A stretch of 64,000 nucleotides of DNA from Dipylidium caninum (taxonomy: Eukaryota; Platyhelminthes; Cestoda; Cyclophyllidea; Dipylidiidae), in contig QEYB01000266.1 in assembly GCA_017562135.1 (NCBI GenBank), forward strand, positions 1-64,000. The letters are read 5' to 3'. This document shows, one piece after another, positions 43,401 to 54,669 of the stretch. Position 1 is the first letter of the stretch, and every line of letters starts with the position of its first letter. Under the pieces are notes generated by a model. The model ran no database searches. It had not been told where the DNA came from and saw only the letters and a list, made by a program, of their open reading frames with translations. The translations under genes were made by a program, and so were the position numbers.

Positions 43401-43757
43401 CTGCAGTTGCTCCATAAAGTCGCGCAGCAGCTCGGTGCACAGTTGATAGTGCAGTTCCTCTACTAACTTTGATGATTTCGTCCCCTCTGCGCTTTCCTCG
43501 GGGCTTTGCGATGAATGTCCTTGCATAGACTCCACCTTAGTCGCTCCGTTGGCAAGGCGGGAGCGATTTCGCAACTCCGTCTGGGTCCTGAATCACCAGA
43601 AGTGTCCACTGCTTCCCCCAACCCACCTGTATACGCCGCATTGTTAGCAGACTCAGAGGGCGGGGGCTGCTGACGGTGTCGTTGGACAGGAGGTGGTTCG
43701 CACTGCGGTCCGCGTTTCCGATGCGGCTGCGTTTACATGGTCAACAAGACGCGGCAT
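40406..43757 (-). CDS. Sterol O-acyltransferase (ACAT), right copy with exon 1 nonsense
   Basis: Exons 43315-43757, 42135-42528 and 40406-41461 have exactly the lengths of the left copy. Exon 3 differs from the left by a single residue (PIPL against PIPP before FSNYLYF) and retains FYKDWWNS and VHEY. Exon 2 differs by about two residues (KKFR/KKFL, YVVYQ/YVAYQ). In exon 1 an extra C in a C-run near 43665 and a missing C near 43592 shift the frame for about 25 codons; the shifted frame meets TGA at 43653-43655. Initiation downstream in exon 1 would skip the break, but the N-terminal helix follows it. Either a young pseudogene, a paired sequencing error, or an N-terminally shortened protein. 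Confidence 0.9.
42816..42946. repeat. CCTCACCTCG minisatellite in right SOAT intron 1
   Basis: About 13 units alternating CCTCACCTCG and CCTCACCTCA at the position that holds TGGCG repeats in the left arm. Confidence 0.95.
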
Positions 43758-46081
43758 TGTACGACCTACCAGAGGACCGATCCATGGGTTACAGTTTAAT
43801 AACTGTGAGTAAATGATAAAAAAACATGCACAATAACTTCCTCCAACTACCGCACCTCCCTCGGAAACTCCCATTCGCCCCGCCGTCTGCCCATCGAACC
43901 TGAACTCATTTGGCAGCAGAGGCGCCATCATGGCCTTCAGGACAGCATGGGGGAGGGAGTTAGAAAGCGTTCTGAGACATTCGTCCTCTTCTCACAACTC
44001 AATTCCAATACATGCTGTTTGCACAACAACGTGTGCGAGTTATCGAGCCTTCCCATCCATGGTGCCAGTTGGCAGTCGGCCCCATCTCTCACGGCGGGGA
44101 ACATCGAAGTTGACGTATTCGTAGGATTTGGACCAAGGATACGTCGCGTTTGTGGAAGAAGTTGGCAAGGCCTGTCATGCGTCTCACGTCGTATGGAGAC
44201 GGAGTAACGGTGTGCCGGAGACGAGGCCGTAAACTGCAGGGTGGTGAAACCGCACCATTGTCGGAATGCCGATACCGACCGCACGGAAGTAGGGCAGAGG
44301 GGTGAGCTTTGAAGCTCACGTTCAAGTGGGAGCTGCGTTCTTTCGCGGGGGGAAAACGAGGCTTTCCCACACGGTTGTGTGTCGAGGTGACATTAGGTTT
44401 TACGTCAAAGCGCAGTCCTGCAGAGGTGACATCGATGCTACCAGTGGCAGCCGCAGACTGAGAGATGTTGCAGGCAAGGTGCAAAGTAAGGCCGAGGACG
44501 TGAAATCCTGCTGACGCGGGTATCCACACCAGGTTTGCGAGGTTAATGCAAGGTTTGAGCACCGATGCCCGTCCTTCGGCAACACGTCGGCCACGTGTCT
44601 ACGAAGCACACCGCGTGACGTCTGCCTTTGGCTCTGCGCTGACGGTCACAGATGAGACGAATTTGTTTACACGAGAAGGCAAAAGTCGTGAGCACATGCG
44701 GTTGCAGGACTCTCACCTTCACCGACTTTTGTCAAACAATTGTTGCCCTTCTGAATCGCGCTCGCGCTAACTCACTCACTCACCTGCGCTGTCTCCATCC
44801 ACCCACAAGATGTCCGCCTGTCTACTGGAACAAATCCCGCCCCCAACTAAGCCAAACCTCAAGGTTCGGGGCTTTTACCACAGACTGCACAAAGGCTTAC
44901 GACGACGTTGGCACTTGGGAGACAGCGGTTCTTCGCCGCGCGAACTACGTCTGACCGCGAAAACAGGCATACCTCCAGTAAACAGACTGTCGAGGCTGTT
45001 TATCAAATGACGCAGGTGTACCATCACGCTAAGCTGTCAGACTGGGGTGTTGGGCTCTGTGTTCAAGGGACCCAGGGTAAGCATACGGCTCCGGGCGCAC
45101 CCATACGGGGCGAGACACGTCGCATTGACGCATGCAGCGTTGAGACGCTGAAAGCCAATGTCTTGTGAAGTCGCCTCAGTCGAAGCAACCACGTAAACAA
45201 TCCGCAAATCTTGTATCCCCCTGTCTTCCTGTGGAGTTAAGTCCACCCTTAAGCGGTGGGTCATAGAGAATGACGAGTGAATAGTCAGTGGAAGTAGCCG
45301 AGGCGTGGGGTTTTCCGAGGCGCTGCCTGGCGCGTACGTTGAAATCACATTAGATTCCCTTGGGAATGTCACCGGTGGGCAGGAGAGAAATCGCAGCGAG
45401 CTACTCGGGGTCTGAGACGAAGGTCAATTTGGCTGACACAAGCAGCCATTAGTGGTGGCGCTCAGCAGTTGACACGCTCAAGTACAGGGCGTACACCCAA
45501 CACATCCGCACGAAACGACGATACAGGCGAGTGGGCAGAAGGATTCCTCCAGAGGGCTTTGTGCACCTCTTTCAATGCAACTCCAGTTTTTTGTCCAACG
45601 GCGCCCTCCTCTTCCTCCCTCCAGGTGATCGGCCGGTCAAGTTACTGCCATACGTAGCAGCGCATGAAGCCTGCCAAACAGAGTCGACGATCATGCAGGC
45701 CTGCGATGTCTACGCATATCGCAACCGCGAACGCACACAGTGATAGCAACACTGCAGGATGAACAAGGCACTCATAAGCTGACTCTCCTCACCGAAGGCT
45801 GTCAGAGGACCGTTTGTCAGGCCTTGTCAAAAGCTCAGGTGTCGTCGCAGGCGTGAGCCACCATGGTGGACCGAGTGACACACCCAGCCTGGTGATTGCG
45901 CTCGGGACAACGAGGAAGCACTCGCTCGTGTGCACGGCCTTCTCGCTCGCACCCACCTTCACGCCCTGTGTGATTGCTGTGAGACAACACACCGCATGTA
46001 AGAACACGCCGCAGTCATCGCAGATAGTCGACTGGTCCACTGACGATCACTGTGACAGTCTGGTGGCCATGACGATCTGGT

Positions 46082-46183
46082 GTACACATGACGCGTGTCG
46101 CTGGAGGAGCACGAACAGTGAGCAATGATGCTGAGTGGCGACCTAAGAGAGCCTGCCGTGTTGCCGCCCTCGCGAGACAAATG
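46082..46183 (-). repeat. Dispersed repeat of about 100 bp, P2 right copy
   Basis: Reverse-complement counterpart of 23341-23444, with several substitutions; also related to 16391-16486. Confidence 0.65.
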
Positions 46184-47214
46184 TCAAACGGAAGGCGACC
46201 AATGACGGGATGGGGGGACACAAGCACTCCTACCTCGGCGGAAAAGGAGGTGCGAGGGGCAGTTGGTTGCCGGAGTCCCGAAACGATGAGGCTGATTGTT
46301 AGTCTATCCAACGCTAAGTCCCCTGACATTCTCTGTTGCCATGCGCATGGCTCCACTTCTCCTCGGCTGGATACACTCTCGTCGCCCTCTTTAGCGATAA
46401 GCGCACCCACCATCGGCCTCAGTCAAAGCAAAGAGAGGAATGACTGTAGGGGGCGGAAGTGGTCTAATCAGCCTCAGTAGAGGCTTTTGTCAACACACTA
46501 TCAGTGCCTTTCGTCAGAATACACGAGTAACATATGGACGAGAAGAGAAGAGAAGAGATGTCAAAGCCTCTTCTCTCGCGTCGTCCGTCAGAGTGCCCAG
46601 AGACCTTGCGGAGATTCGCGGCGTCACGAGTGTTCAGAGGGTGAAAGACCTCAATTTGCGGAGCGCCGTAGGATGTCTTCCGAGGGGCGTGCAGCACTCG
46701 TTACTTCTCCTCCACCCTCCGGGCCGCGGGCACACCGCATCTCCCTTTGGGGACCCCTCAAATCGTCGCCAATACCGACGACTCCCTCTTGTTTGTGCTT
46801 AACAATCACTATTCCTTTGAATGGAATCGCATTCATTTCGAGACGTGACAGTGGAAATCCACCAGAGTTCGTGTCTCGTGCTCGACTTTCAGGACTAACA
46901 CTAATTACGCGTGGCGTAAGAGCGTGAACCGTGCGACGGCGTCATTTAGAACAAAGACATAGGCGTATGTGTCAACACTATGTCGGTATGAAAACTGCTT
47001 TGGACTGGAACCTTTCACCCTTCCAAGCTCCTGCCCGTCTCAAACGACGGACGAGTCCGGTTGACTGCATTCCCTCGTGCGTCGTCACCAACTCATGCTT
47101 GACGGATGTGTGATTTCAGAATATTGCCGGAATGCCTAACAGATGACATGTCTATACCATCTCTGTTGGCATTTGTGTGCCATGTGAAGGCTATTGTGTG
47201 TGTGCCATAATTTC

Positions 47215-47255
47215 TCCCCCCCCATCCCCCCATCCCCCCATCCCCCCCTCCCCCC
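47215..47255. repeat. CCCCCAT heptamer tract
   Basis: Several tandem C-run units (CCCCCCAT type), absent from the homologous place in the left arm near 22280. The minus strand has repeated G5-6 runs. Confidence 0.85.
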
Positions 47256-48354
47256 TCTTTTGACGAATGCAAAAGGTATTTAAAGGGCCAAAGTAAATGG
47301 CAGGCAGCAGCGAGCACCTCACCACTCGACAGAGGCACACGTGTGAGACATGTTCACATCGCCTCTCTCCTCCTTGCCCATGTACGAGATCGAGGCGCTC
47401 ACTTCACTGCCATGCCCTCCTCCTTACAGGCGATTGGATGTCCACCACTCGTCTATACAATTTCGTCTCAACTCAACTCCCACAAACGGTGGTGTGGGTG
47501 CAATTTGATATGGAACTTGAGGTGAAATCCGTGGTGTGAAAATGGATATTGCAAAAAGGGGTTTCACGACGAATGCTTAATTTGAGACGGAGACGAAGAA
47601 GGTGGAAAGAAGGGCGGCAGAACAAAACTCACCGGATTGAAGACAACCCTTTTCTGCGTTTACTCGGTCGCACGTGCGTAGAGTACGAGGAGGTGAGAAA
47701 GTGACAACTGCGGTCGTGGAGACACGTTGCTGTCGTAGACGTGCGCGAGCGTGAGCCGATTGGTCTATCGTTGGCTCGCGTGACCTCGCTCCAGCAGTTC
47801 TCGCGCTTTCTGCACCCCACGTAGCGCCTGCGCGACCTTCACACTTCGTAGGCTCCTCACGCGTTCTAAGGTTTCTTTCCAAACGTCTTCGCCACCAAGA
47901 AAGTGGAGCATTTAGCCAGAGCATAAACGTGACATCTTCATTTGAGGTTGGTCAACTCAGGCGAATGCGAATCACGTGGGGTGGGCAACACCTCGCTAAC
48001 GACGATCAGCGTGATGGCGAAGTGTGACGAAAGTGTGACGAAAGTGTGCCGAACACACCTAAGACGCGGTTGGGACAGTTTTGGTGCCAGCAGCACAATT
48101 TGTGAGGAAATGGCTCATTTGCTAAGTGTGTATTGCATGTGGTTGGTGGGCTCACTTGTGATGGAGATTTGGAGACTGTATAGACATTCGCAGATGGGCT
48201 CATCTTCGGCGGGTTAAACGGCCTTCGTCCTACACCAGGGTGGATGTGTTCTTCGAAGGTATGCTTATGTCCCACACGTGTGGATAGACGTGGACCAGAT
48301 TGAGCGAGGAAGGCCTGGAACAATGCAATGGCTAATGCCGCGCCGACTATAGTT

Positions 48355-48478
48355 TATTCCCTCCCTCTCGCTCTCCCGCTCTCCCGCTCTCCCGCTCTCG
48401 CTCTCGCTCTCCCGCTTTCGCTTCCCCGCTCTCGCTCTTGCTCTCGTTCTCGTTCTCTTTCTCGTTCTCTTTCTCTCT
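48355..48478. repeat. CTCTCC/CTCTCG microsatellite
   Basis: Pyrimidine-rich tandem hexamers, the expanded mirror of 21072-21134. Confidence 0.9.
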
Positions 48479-50158
48479 GCGTGAAATTCCAACCCTAAAA
48501 ACGGAGCCTTTTGAATAAACGCACCCAAAGCAACACAACGGCATTCTCACCTACTCCCGCGAGGTGGTGACGCGCTGCGGTGATTGGCGAGGGAAGCACT
48601 CAACCAAACCTTCTCGGCAGAGCTTTAGGCAACTGAGAGAAAATGTTCAAGAAAGCGATTGAGGATATGTGTTGTTAAGTATTGTTAATAAGTGGAGAAC
48701 TTGCGCAGAACTGGTGGTCCGGTGAATGAATGACCGGAAAGACGTTCTTGCCTTTGCTGGCCAACAATCGTTCAAGAGGCATATGTGCATCCCCATTGCG
48801 GTGCCAAAGTGGCTGGGCATTCAGACTTTCGAATGTCCCCTCCTCGATCTCCACTGTCCCCCGGTTTGTCGACAGGAACGCTGGTCAGAAATCACCGGTC
48901 CTGTCAGTTGTCCCTTTTGAGGACAGGATTGGTATTTGAAAACAGTAATCTGTATGGATTCACGTAACTCCAGGCGCTGTGAAAAACGCCACGCCTCCAT
49001 CCTCACAGCGTTAGGGCATGGCCTGAGGTGATGGCCGGAAGTAGCGTCTGCACCCCACTTTGTGACAGTAACTGGAGGCATGTCTGAGAAGTGGGGTTTG
49101 CCGCACTATTCCGGCGTCATCCTTGTCGCAGCACACGAGGTGACGGCGACATGAGCATCACAACTTGTTATCATTTTGAGGAAGACTGGCGGTCTGAGGC
49201 TTGTCGTTGTCTATGAAGACAACGCGGCCGGAGATTACTCGGTTGCGCTGATGACAGCAACGGAAGACCAACCGCACAGGGCATAAACAGCACCCAGCCT
49301 ACTCAACAGTCCGCTCGTTAAGTAACAAGGCACCCATGAACTGAAATTGGCGGACTCACTGGCGCAAGCGCGTCAACTGCCCTGCACTGGTGAAGAAGAC
49401 GAGGTGCACAACTGTGGCTACACAAGTGACTACGTGCCGTCTCATTGCGGATGTATTTTACTAGAGGAGCACGCGAAACAACAAACAGCCTCAGAGGGCC
49501 ATTCTTGCCAATGCAGCAACCGCTCACCAGTCGGGTGGGTCTGACTTCCGACGCACGCGCCCGCCTGGCCACTATGAGCACTGACTCCGAACAACGGAGG
49601 CTCTGCGAGTGCTGCCAACACAGACTGGACAATGGCTTGACGCTCGCTTCACTGCACGAAGCGAGACATTCCATGTACCCCTTCAATGTAAGTGGTCACG
49701 ACTACCTACTAACAGAGACAACAATCTGTCTCGCCTTGGCAATCCCATGACCTGTGGGCATCTCTGCGGGAGGAAGGCTCCAACACCCTATAAACGCCCC
49801 CCGTTTGATTTCATGTGAAAATTAAAACCCCTTCCCCATGCTCACCTCCCACTGTTCGAGACTAAACCCGAGGATAATTAATGACGATTGGAGACAAGGC
49901 TACTTTGTCACCGAAGAACTATTTTGATGTTCATTTCCAAATCATAGTGGCTCAATGTGCGTATATAAAAGTGCTCAAATAGGAAAACCTGAAGTGAATC
50001 GGACAAATGAATACCGAGGAGCTCAGTCATGCTGGAATAGGGGCAAGTGTCGGGAAGTGGTGGCTAAGCAGAGCGTCAGAGGCTGCTTTTAAAAGAGGAA
50101 AACAATTCATAAATTTGGGGAGGAGAGTGGGGGTGAGAGTAAAGGCCTCCATTCGCAT

Positions 50159-52148
50159 TCAATTGACCTTAAGGCCAGGGATCCGCGAAGGCAACGAGGC
50201 CATGTCCCAAACCACCAATTGTCCATCTCGGCCGATTGAGGTAACCTTATCTGCCCGCGACCTGTCACCCTTCAGGATGCATAGTTCACTGGGAAAAAAA
50301 GAGAGGGGTCTTGCGTTAGGCTCCCATTCACATCCTCGCGCACCACACACATCACCGTGATGAAGATTACGGTATAAAACACTCGTTAGTTCCGCCAAAA
50401 AGGATAGTTTACTGAATTGTTTTAACTTCAGTCGTCGGACGAAGTGAGGCGCCCTGACTCGAAATTTACAAAGTCATTCACCTTATGGAGTTTTGATGGA
50501 TACTTGAAAGACGCACATTAGCTGCGTCTGTCGTAGCCATGCGGTCGATGTTCTGAAACTTGCGCATTGCTGACAGGTTCCCTGGTTTTTGAGATTCACT
50601 CTTTATGTCAATCTAAGGGAGAACAAGGTAGCCACAAGTCCACACGCAAGGAAAGAGCTAGGGCCAAAGAAAGTCTTTCTCTTCTTACTAACTGTCAGGT
50701 CTTTAGAACTTTGCTGGCGAGAACGTGGAACTTTGAAACCCCATAACTACTATCAAATTTGCAGTAAAACAGAGACTAAATAAAGGACGAAGCCTACTCA
50801 ATGCTTTCACCATGAAAGAGTTCATTTAGAGAGATTTGTGTGCCTATATAAAGCAAAAGGGCTTTAACCAGCACCTCCACTATTCGCCAAATGTGAAAAC
50901 TAGCAAGGGTGTGGGTGTTGAGTTTGCTGTGAACAATGTGAAGAAGGGAGGGCCACAAGAATTAGCTCCCCAACAGGTATAGCATACCATCTTGCCCTCG
51001 GAGATGGCACCATTTGATTCCTCATAATTGAAGAGGATGGGGCAGCAATCATGTCCAGCACAAAGGACACTGTGCGGGGCCACCCAGATGCAACTCAATA
51101 GAGGCAAGTATTGGCTACGAATGGTTTGTACTACGGGAGGACTACGGCCGCTGGCAGTTGCAATGCTCAAGGAGCAGTCGTGGCCCACCCAAGCCAATTT
51201 GTTGCCATCAGCGGAGAAGCAAACGCTGTGCACCCACGAACCTAAGGCAGGTAAAGAGGCTAATCACCAACAACAGTGCCCGTCGTTGGTCGTTAGGGCT
51301 ATGGGCATTGTACACAGAAATAGCAATAACCATGACAACTAGCAACTCGGGGACTGATTGAGAATAAATAGATCGTTGCGTGGTACATTAAGAGAAAAGG
51401 AGGTCAATAGAGGGCAGGTGAAAGGGTGAAACTGACACATACCATGGCCGTTGTAGGCTTCAAATAGCAACGTCTGAAAAGGGCTTTTCACACCCCAGAC
51501 TGAATCAGTGCCATCCGAATCGATCTCCTTGATAAGAGCGGAAAAAACACGAACACGATAATCTGTTGAGCCGCAGGCAAGTATTTGTGTTGTTGGGGTG
51601 CCAGTCAACACATGTAATAGTGGACTTCAAATTCTTCTTGATGTGTTTGGAGACCCACCAGTCTTGTTCCTGCTCGAAAAAGGATACAGCCACGACCTTG
51701 CACCCCGAACCAATGGCAAACTTGTTGCCAAGAGGTGACCACTTAACACACAAGGCGGCCCTGTTGAGCTGAAGAAGAAAAGAAGAAGAAGAAGAAGACT
51801 TGTACTAATTTGAGGCACATGTCGATATTAAACAAGTAGAACTTTCTTGACCTGTAACGCAACAAGTGTGGGTTTCCATTTGCCATCGACGGTTTGTTTC
51901 CATACGTAGGCGTTCCTGTCAGCTGAACAGGAAACGATGAGATTAGATTTGGTGCACCAGTCTATTCCCATAACTAACGCAGAGTGTTCCTTTAGTGTAT
52001 CGACTAATTTAAATCGATCACCGGTAGAACGTGGGACGGACAAAATATATACGTTATTTGTATTTATCGATATTGCCATTAGCGATGCGTCTTTGTTAAA
52101 TGCATGACAAACCAAGGCATCGTTGCCGATCCAAAAAGCATTCGCCAT
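50159..52148 (-). CDS. ARPC1 (Arp2/3 complex subunit 1), full-length copy with one +1 frameshift
   Basis: Five exons on minus: 51852-52148, 51443-51768, 50988-51241, 50482-50612 and 50159-50288, giving 378 codons plus stop once one extra base is discounted, close to the family's roughly 370. Start [17 protein letters not shown]. Further landmarks: [71 protein letters not shown] and [12 protein letters not shown]. The protein is a seven-blade WD40 propeller in the Arp2/3 actin-branching complex. The extra A near 51590 (in WHPNNT) breaks exon 2, where the left copy is in frame. Exon 1 extends about 220 bp beyond the end of the P2 arm into single-copy DNA, so this is the locus with its own start and promoter. 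Confidence 0.92.
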
Positions 52149-53310
52149 CTTAACTCAGTTATTCTAGGTGAGCCGGCACTAAACGTAAGACAATTGCGGA
52201 ACAAACGTCACAATTTCGTTTCCGCGCACTGGATTTTCAGTACGGATAAACACAACTAATCAACGTTAGAGATGGTGAAGTGACAATAATCGTAAGAAAA
52301 CCCTACAGGGAATATTTTTCCTAATGAAATTTTTACATGCGAATGGTTTAATTGCGGCTTGTATGTATTTGAATCAAGATTATTTAAATTTTTTCGTTTG
52401 GTTCTTTCTTCCTAATGATTTTACTTTGTGTCCTGCAGGTTCTAGGCCTCTTTGACCACGATCTTGGTCAGTTTCAACAGCAAATGTCCTACTACTGAAC
52501 GGCAACTGCATTGCTTCTCATTCAATAAAAATGATATGTGATGTCAATCACTTTTAATTTTTGTTGATCCGTCGAACTCTAGTCCATAAATTAAAGTTCG
52601 CCAAGTCGGCAAAGATGTAATCAGAATTTTAAAGTTACTGCGCTACCTTTCATTAAGTAAAATAATGTTTTAAGGCAAGTTTTTTAAATTTTGCCGAAAC
52701 CGGAATTAACTCGAATGAATAGATTTTCCTTCAACTGAGCATTTCTTTTTGTCGGAGAGGAGTGGCGTCTATCGACAAACTGGTGTGGGGGGGGGTTTTC
52801 CGGAAATAAAAACTGAATTCAATCGGTTCTTGGTGGAGAACATGTTCCATAACATCCGAGGAAGAATAATGTTTGCAAATAATCAGAAGCACACAATATC
52901 ATTCTGCAATGATCACCTATTTTTCAATAGGGCCCCGAGAATTAATTTACTTAATGTGGTTAAAGTAAACAGTTTTATAATAAAAATTAAAATTAACATT
53001 TAACGTATTTTTGTGGAAGAACTCCACTGCGTTTTCTTAGGCAATCGTTGAATCCACGACATCCAAAATTGTTTGCTTATATTTTGGTCGGGCGCCATAC
53101 CCATTTCTTTGATCTCTCGCCCAACCCGTTTCCAGTATCGTAGGCTCAGATGGAATACCATGAAATTAAAATCTGTGCGTCGGATGCATCTATTGTCTCA
53201 AAAATCGTGTGTCATCAATGGAACGGTATGGAATCTTAGATTTAATTTTGTTTTAGTTAATCATGGAGGTCGGCTGACGATTTGTTCCTTACTCATGAAC
53301 GGCGTTTGTG
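52149..53310. other. Divergent intergenic region, ARPC1/RTCA
   Basis: About 1.2 kb of AT-rich DNA between head-to-head ARPC1 (minus) and RTCA (plus), so it should contain both promoters. No clear TATA box is assignable. A G-run lies near 52785-52794. Confidence 0.5.
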
Positions 53311-54669
53311 ATGAATACAGTTTTGATTGATGGTTCCCTGTTAGAGGGTGTAGGAGCAGTTTGAAGCATTACTTTTAGGGTGGTCAAATTCTCAGAAATG
53401 CCATTTCGTTTGCTGCATTATGTCAGCTACCCATTAAGATCGTTAAAATTCGTGCAGGTAGACCCAAACCAGGTCTGAGGTAACTCCTCTGATCAGTTGC
53501 TAGTTTCTAGCAATCAGCATATGTTTGGCTTAGAGTTGGCAGCGAAGATCTGTAATGCTGACCTGGAAGGATGCGCCATACACTCAACCGACGTGTGTTT
53601 TACACCTCAGTCTCTTGAAGGTGGCGATTATGAGTGTGACGTAAAGACCGCAGGGTATTGTGTTTATCTTATTTTTTTTTGCAGTTCTGTAGCTCTTATC
53701 ATGCAAATTGTCGTCCCCATTCTTGCCTTTGCAAAGAAGAAAAGTTTCCTTTCTTTGCGTGGTGGTACAGATGTCTGCTTTGCTCCTCCTGTTGACTATA
53801 TGATCGACGTAACAGCATTTTACTATCGGAAATTCGGAATTGATTTTCACGCGGCGATTGTTGAGCGGTAAATTTTGGTAATTGATTAATTCCTTTAGTG
53901 GATATTTCCCGTTAGGAGGCGGTTTGGTGGATGTAACTATCAATCCCGTTGCCGACAAACTTTCCCCCATCAACATGAAAGATATAGGCAGCGTAATTAA
54001 AATAACAGGCTCAGCCATCGTCGCTGGGAAGGTACCGATAAAGGTGATAGATTTTTGGTGTTTTACCTAAGATAGGTTGCCAAACTCATGGGCTCAGTTG
54101 GTCGGGATCTTCTGGGTGTTCACTTTCCAGACGTACCTATCGACATAAAGACTTTTCGAGTCCCGGATAATTCCTTTCACGGAAGTGTTTCAGCTTTCAT
54201 GTAAGGGCCGATTAAATAACGGTAAACTCACTAAGCATATTCTATCTCTAATAGGTTTTTTGTTGAAACCTCCACCGGTTGTCGTTTCGGGATTTCAGGT
54301 CTGGGCTCTAGTCGCCAGCATTCTATCGTCGATTTGATTACGGACGCCATCAATCAGCAGTTAATTCCCTGTGTTGATTCTCAAGCCTGTTGTGACATGT
54401 TCATGCAGGATCAATTAATATTACCCATGGCGTTAGCTTCCGGCACATCGGTGATTCGCACTACCCCTTTAACTCTTCACACCCAATCGGCCATATACGT
54501 CGCGGAGCGAATCTTGCCTTCTGTGAGTCAACTATCGCTTAAATGCTGCGTTAACTAGTACTAATTCGTTTGTATTATGTCGCTCTAGGTTAAGTTCAAC
54601 GTCGAAAATCTTCCCGACGGAAAGGCCATATTACTCTCCTGCACAGGAATCGGAGCCGAACCTCACTAG
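53311..54669 (+). CDS. RNA 3'-terminal phosphate cyclase (RTCA)
   Basis: Converts RNA 3'-phosphate to 2',3'-cyclic phosphate using ATP. Eight exons: 53311-53349, 53379-53479, 53511-53654, 53685-53867, 53899-54043, 54076-54200, 54255-54522, 54589-54669. They sum to 1086 nt, exactly 362 codons including stop; human RTCA is 366 residues. All junctions are GT-AG and phases agree. Landmarks: IDGSLLEGGGQILRNA, KIRAGRPKPGL, LKGGT-like LRGGTDVCFAPP, GYFPLGGGLVDV, VETSTGCRFG, QDQLILPMALASG, PLTLHTQSAIYVAE, CTGIGAEPH. The histidine in TLHTQ corresponds to the nucleotidylated His of the family. Introns are 29, 31, 30, 31, 32, 54 and 66 nt, most near the lower limit known for splicing. The start MNTVLIDG fits the short N-terminus of the family. 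Single copy, outside the repeats. Confidence 0.95.

Larger units (their letters stand above)
43758..50158. other. P2 right arm, gene-poor 6.4 kb
   Basis: Mirror of 19481-25757. Holds a C-rich heptamer tract (47215-47255), a CT-rich tract (48355-48478), the dispersed repeat at 46082-46183, and minus-strand frames 44089-44562, 45789-46040 and 46015-46413 that stay open as in the left arm. No known gene. Confidence 0.55.
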
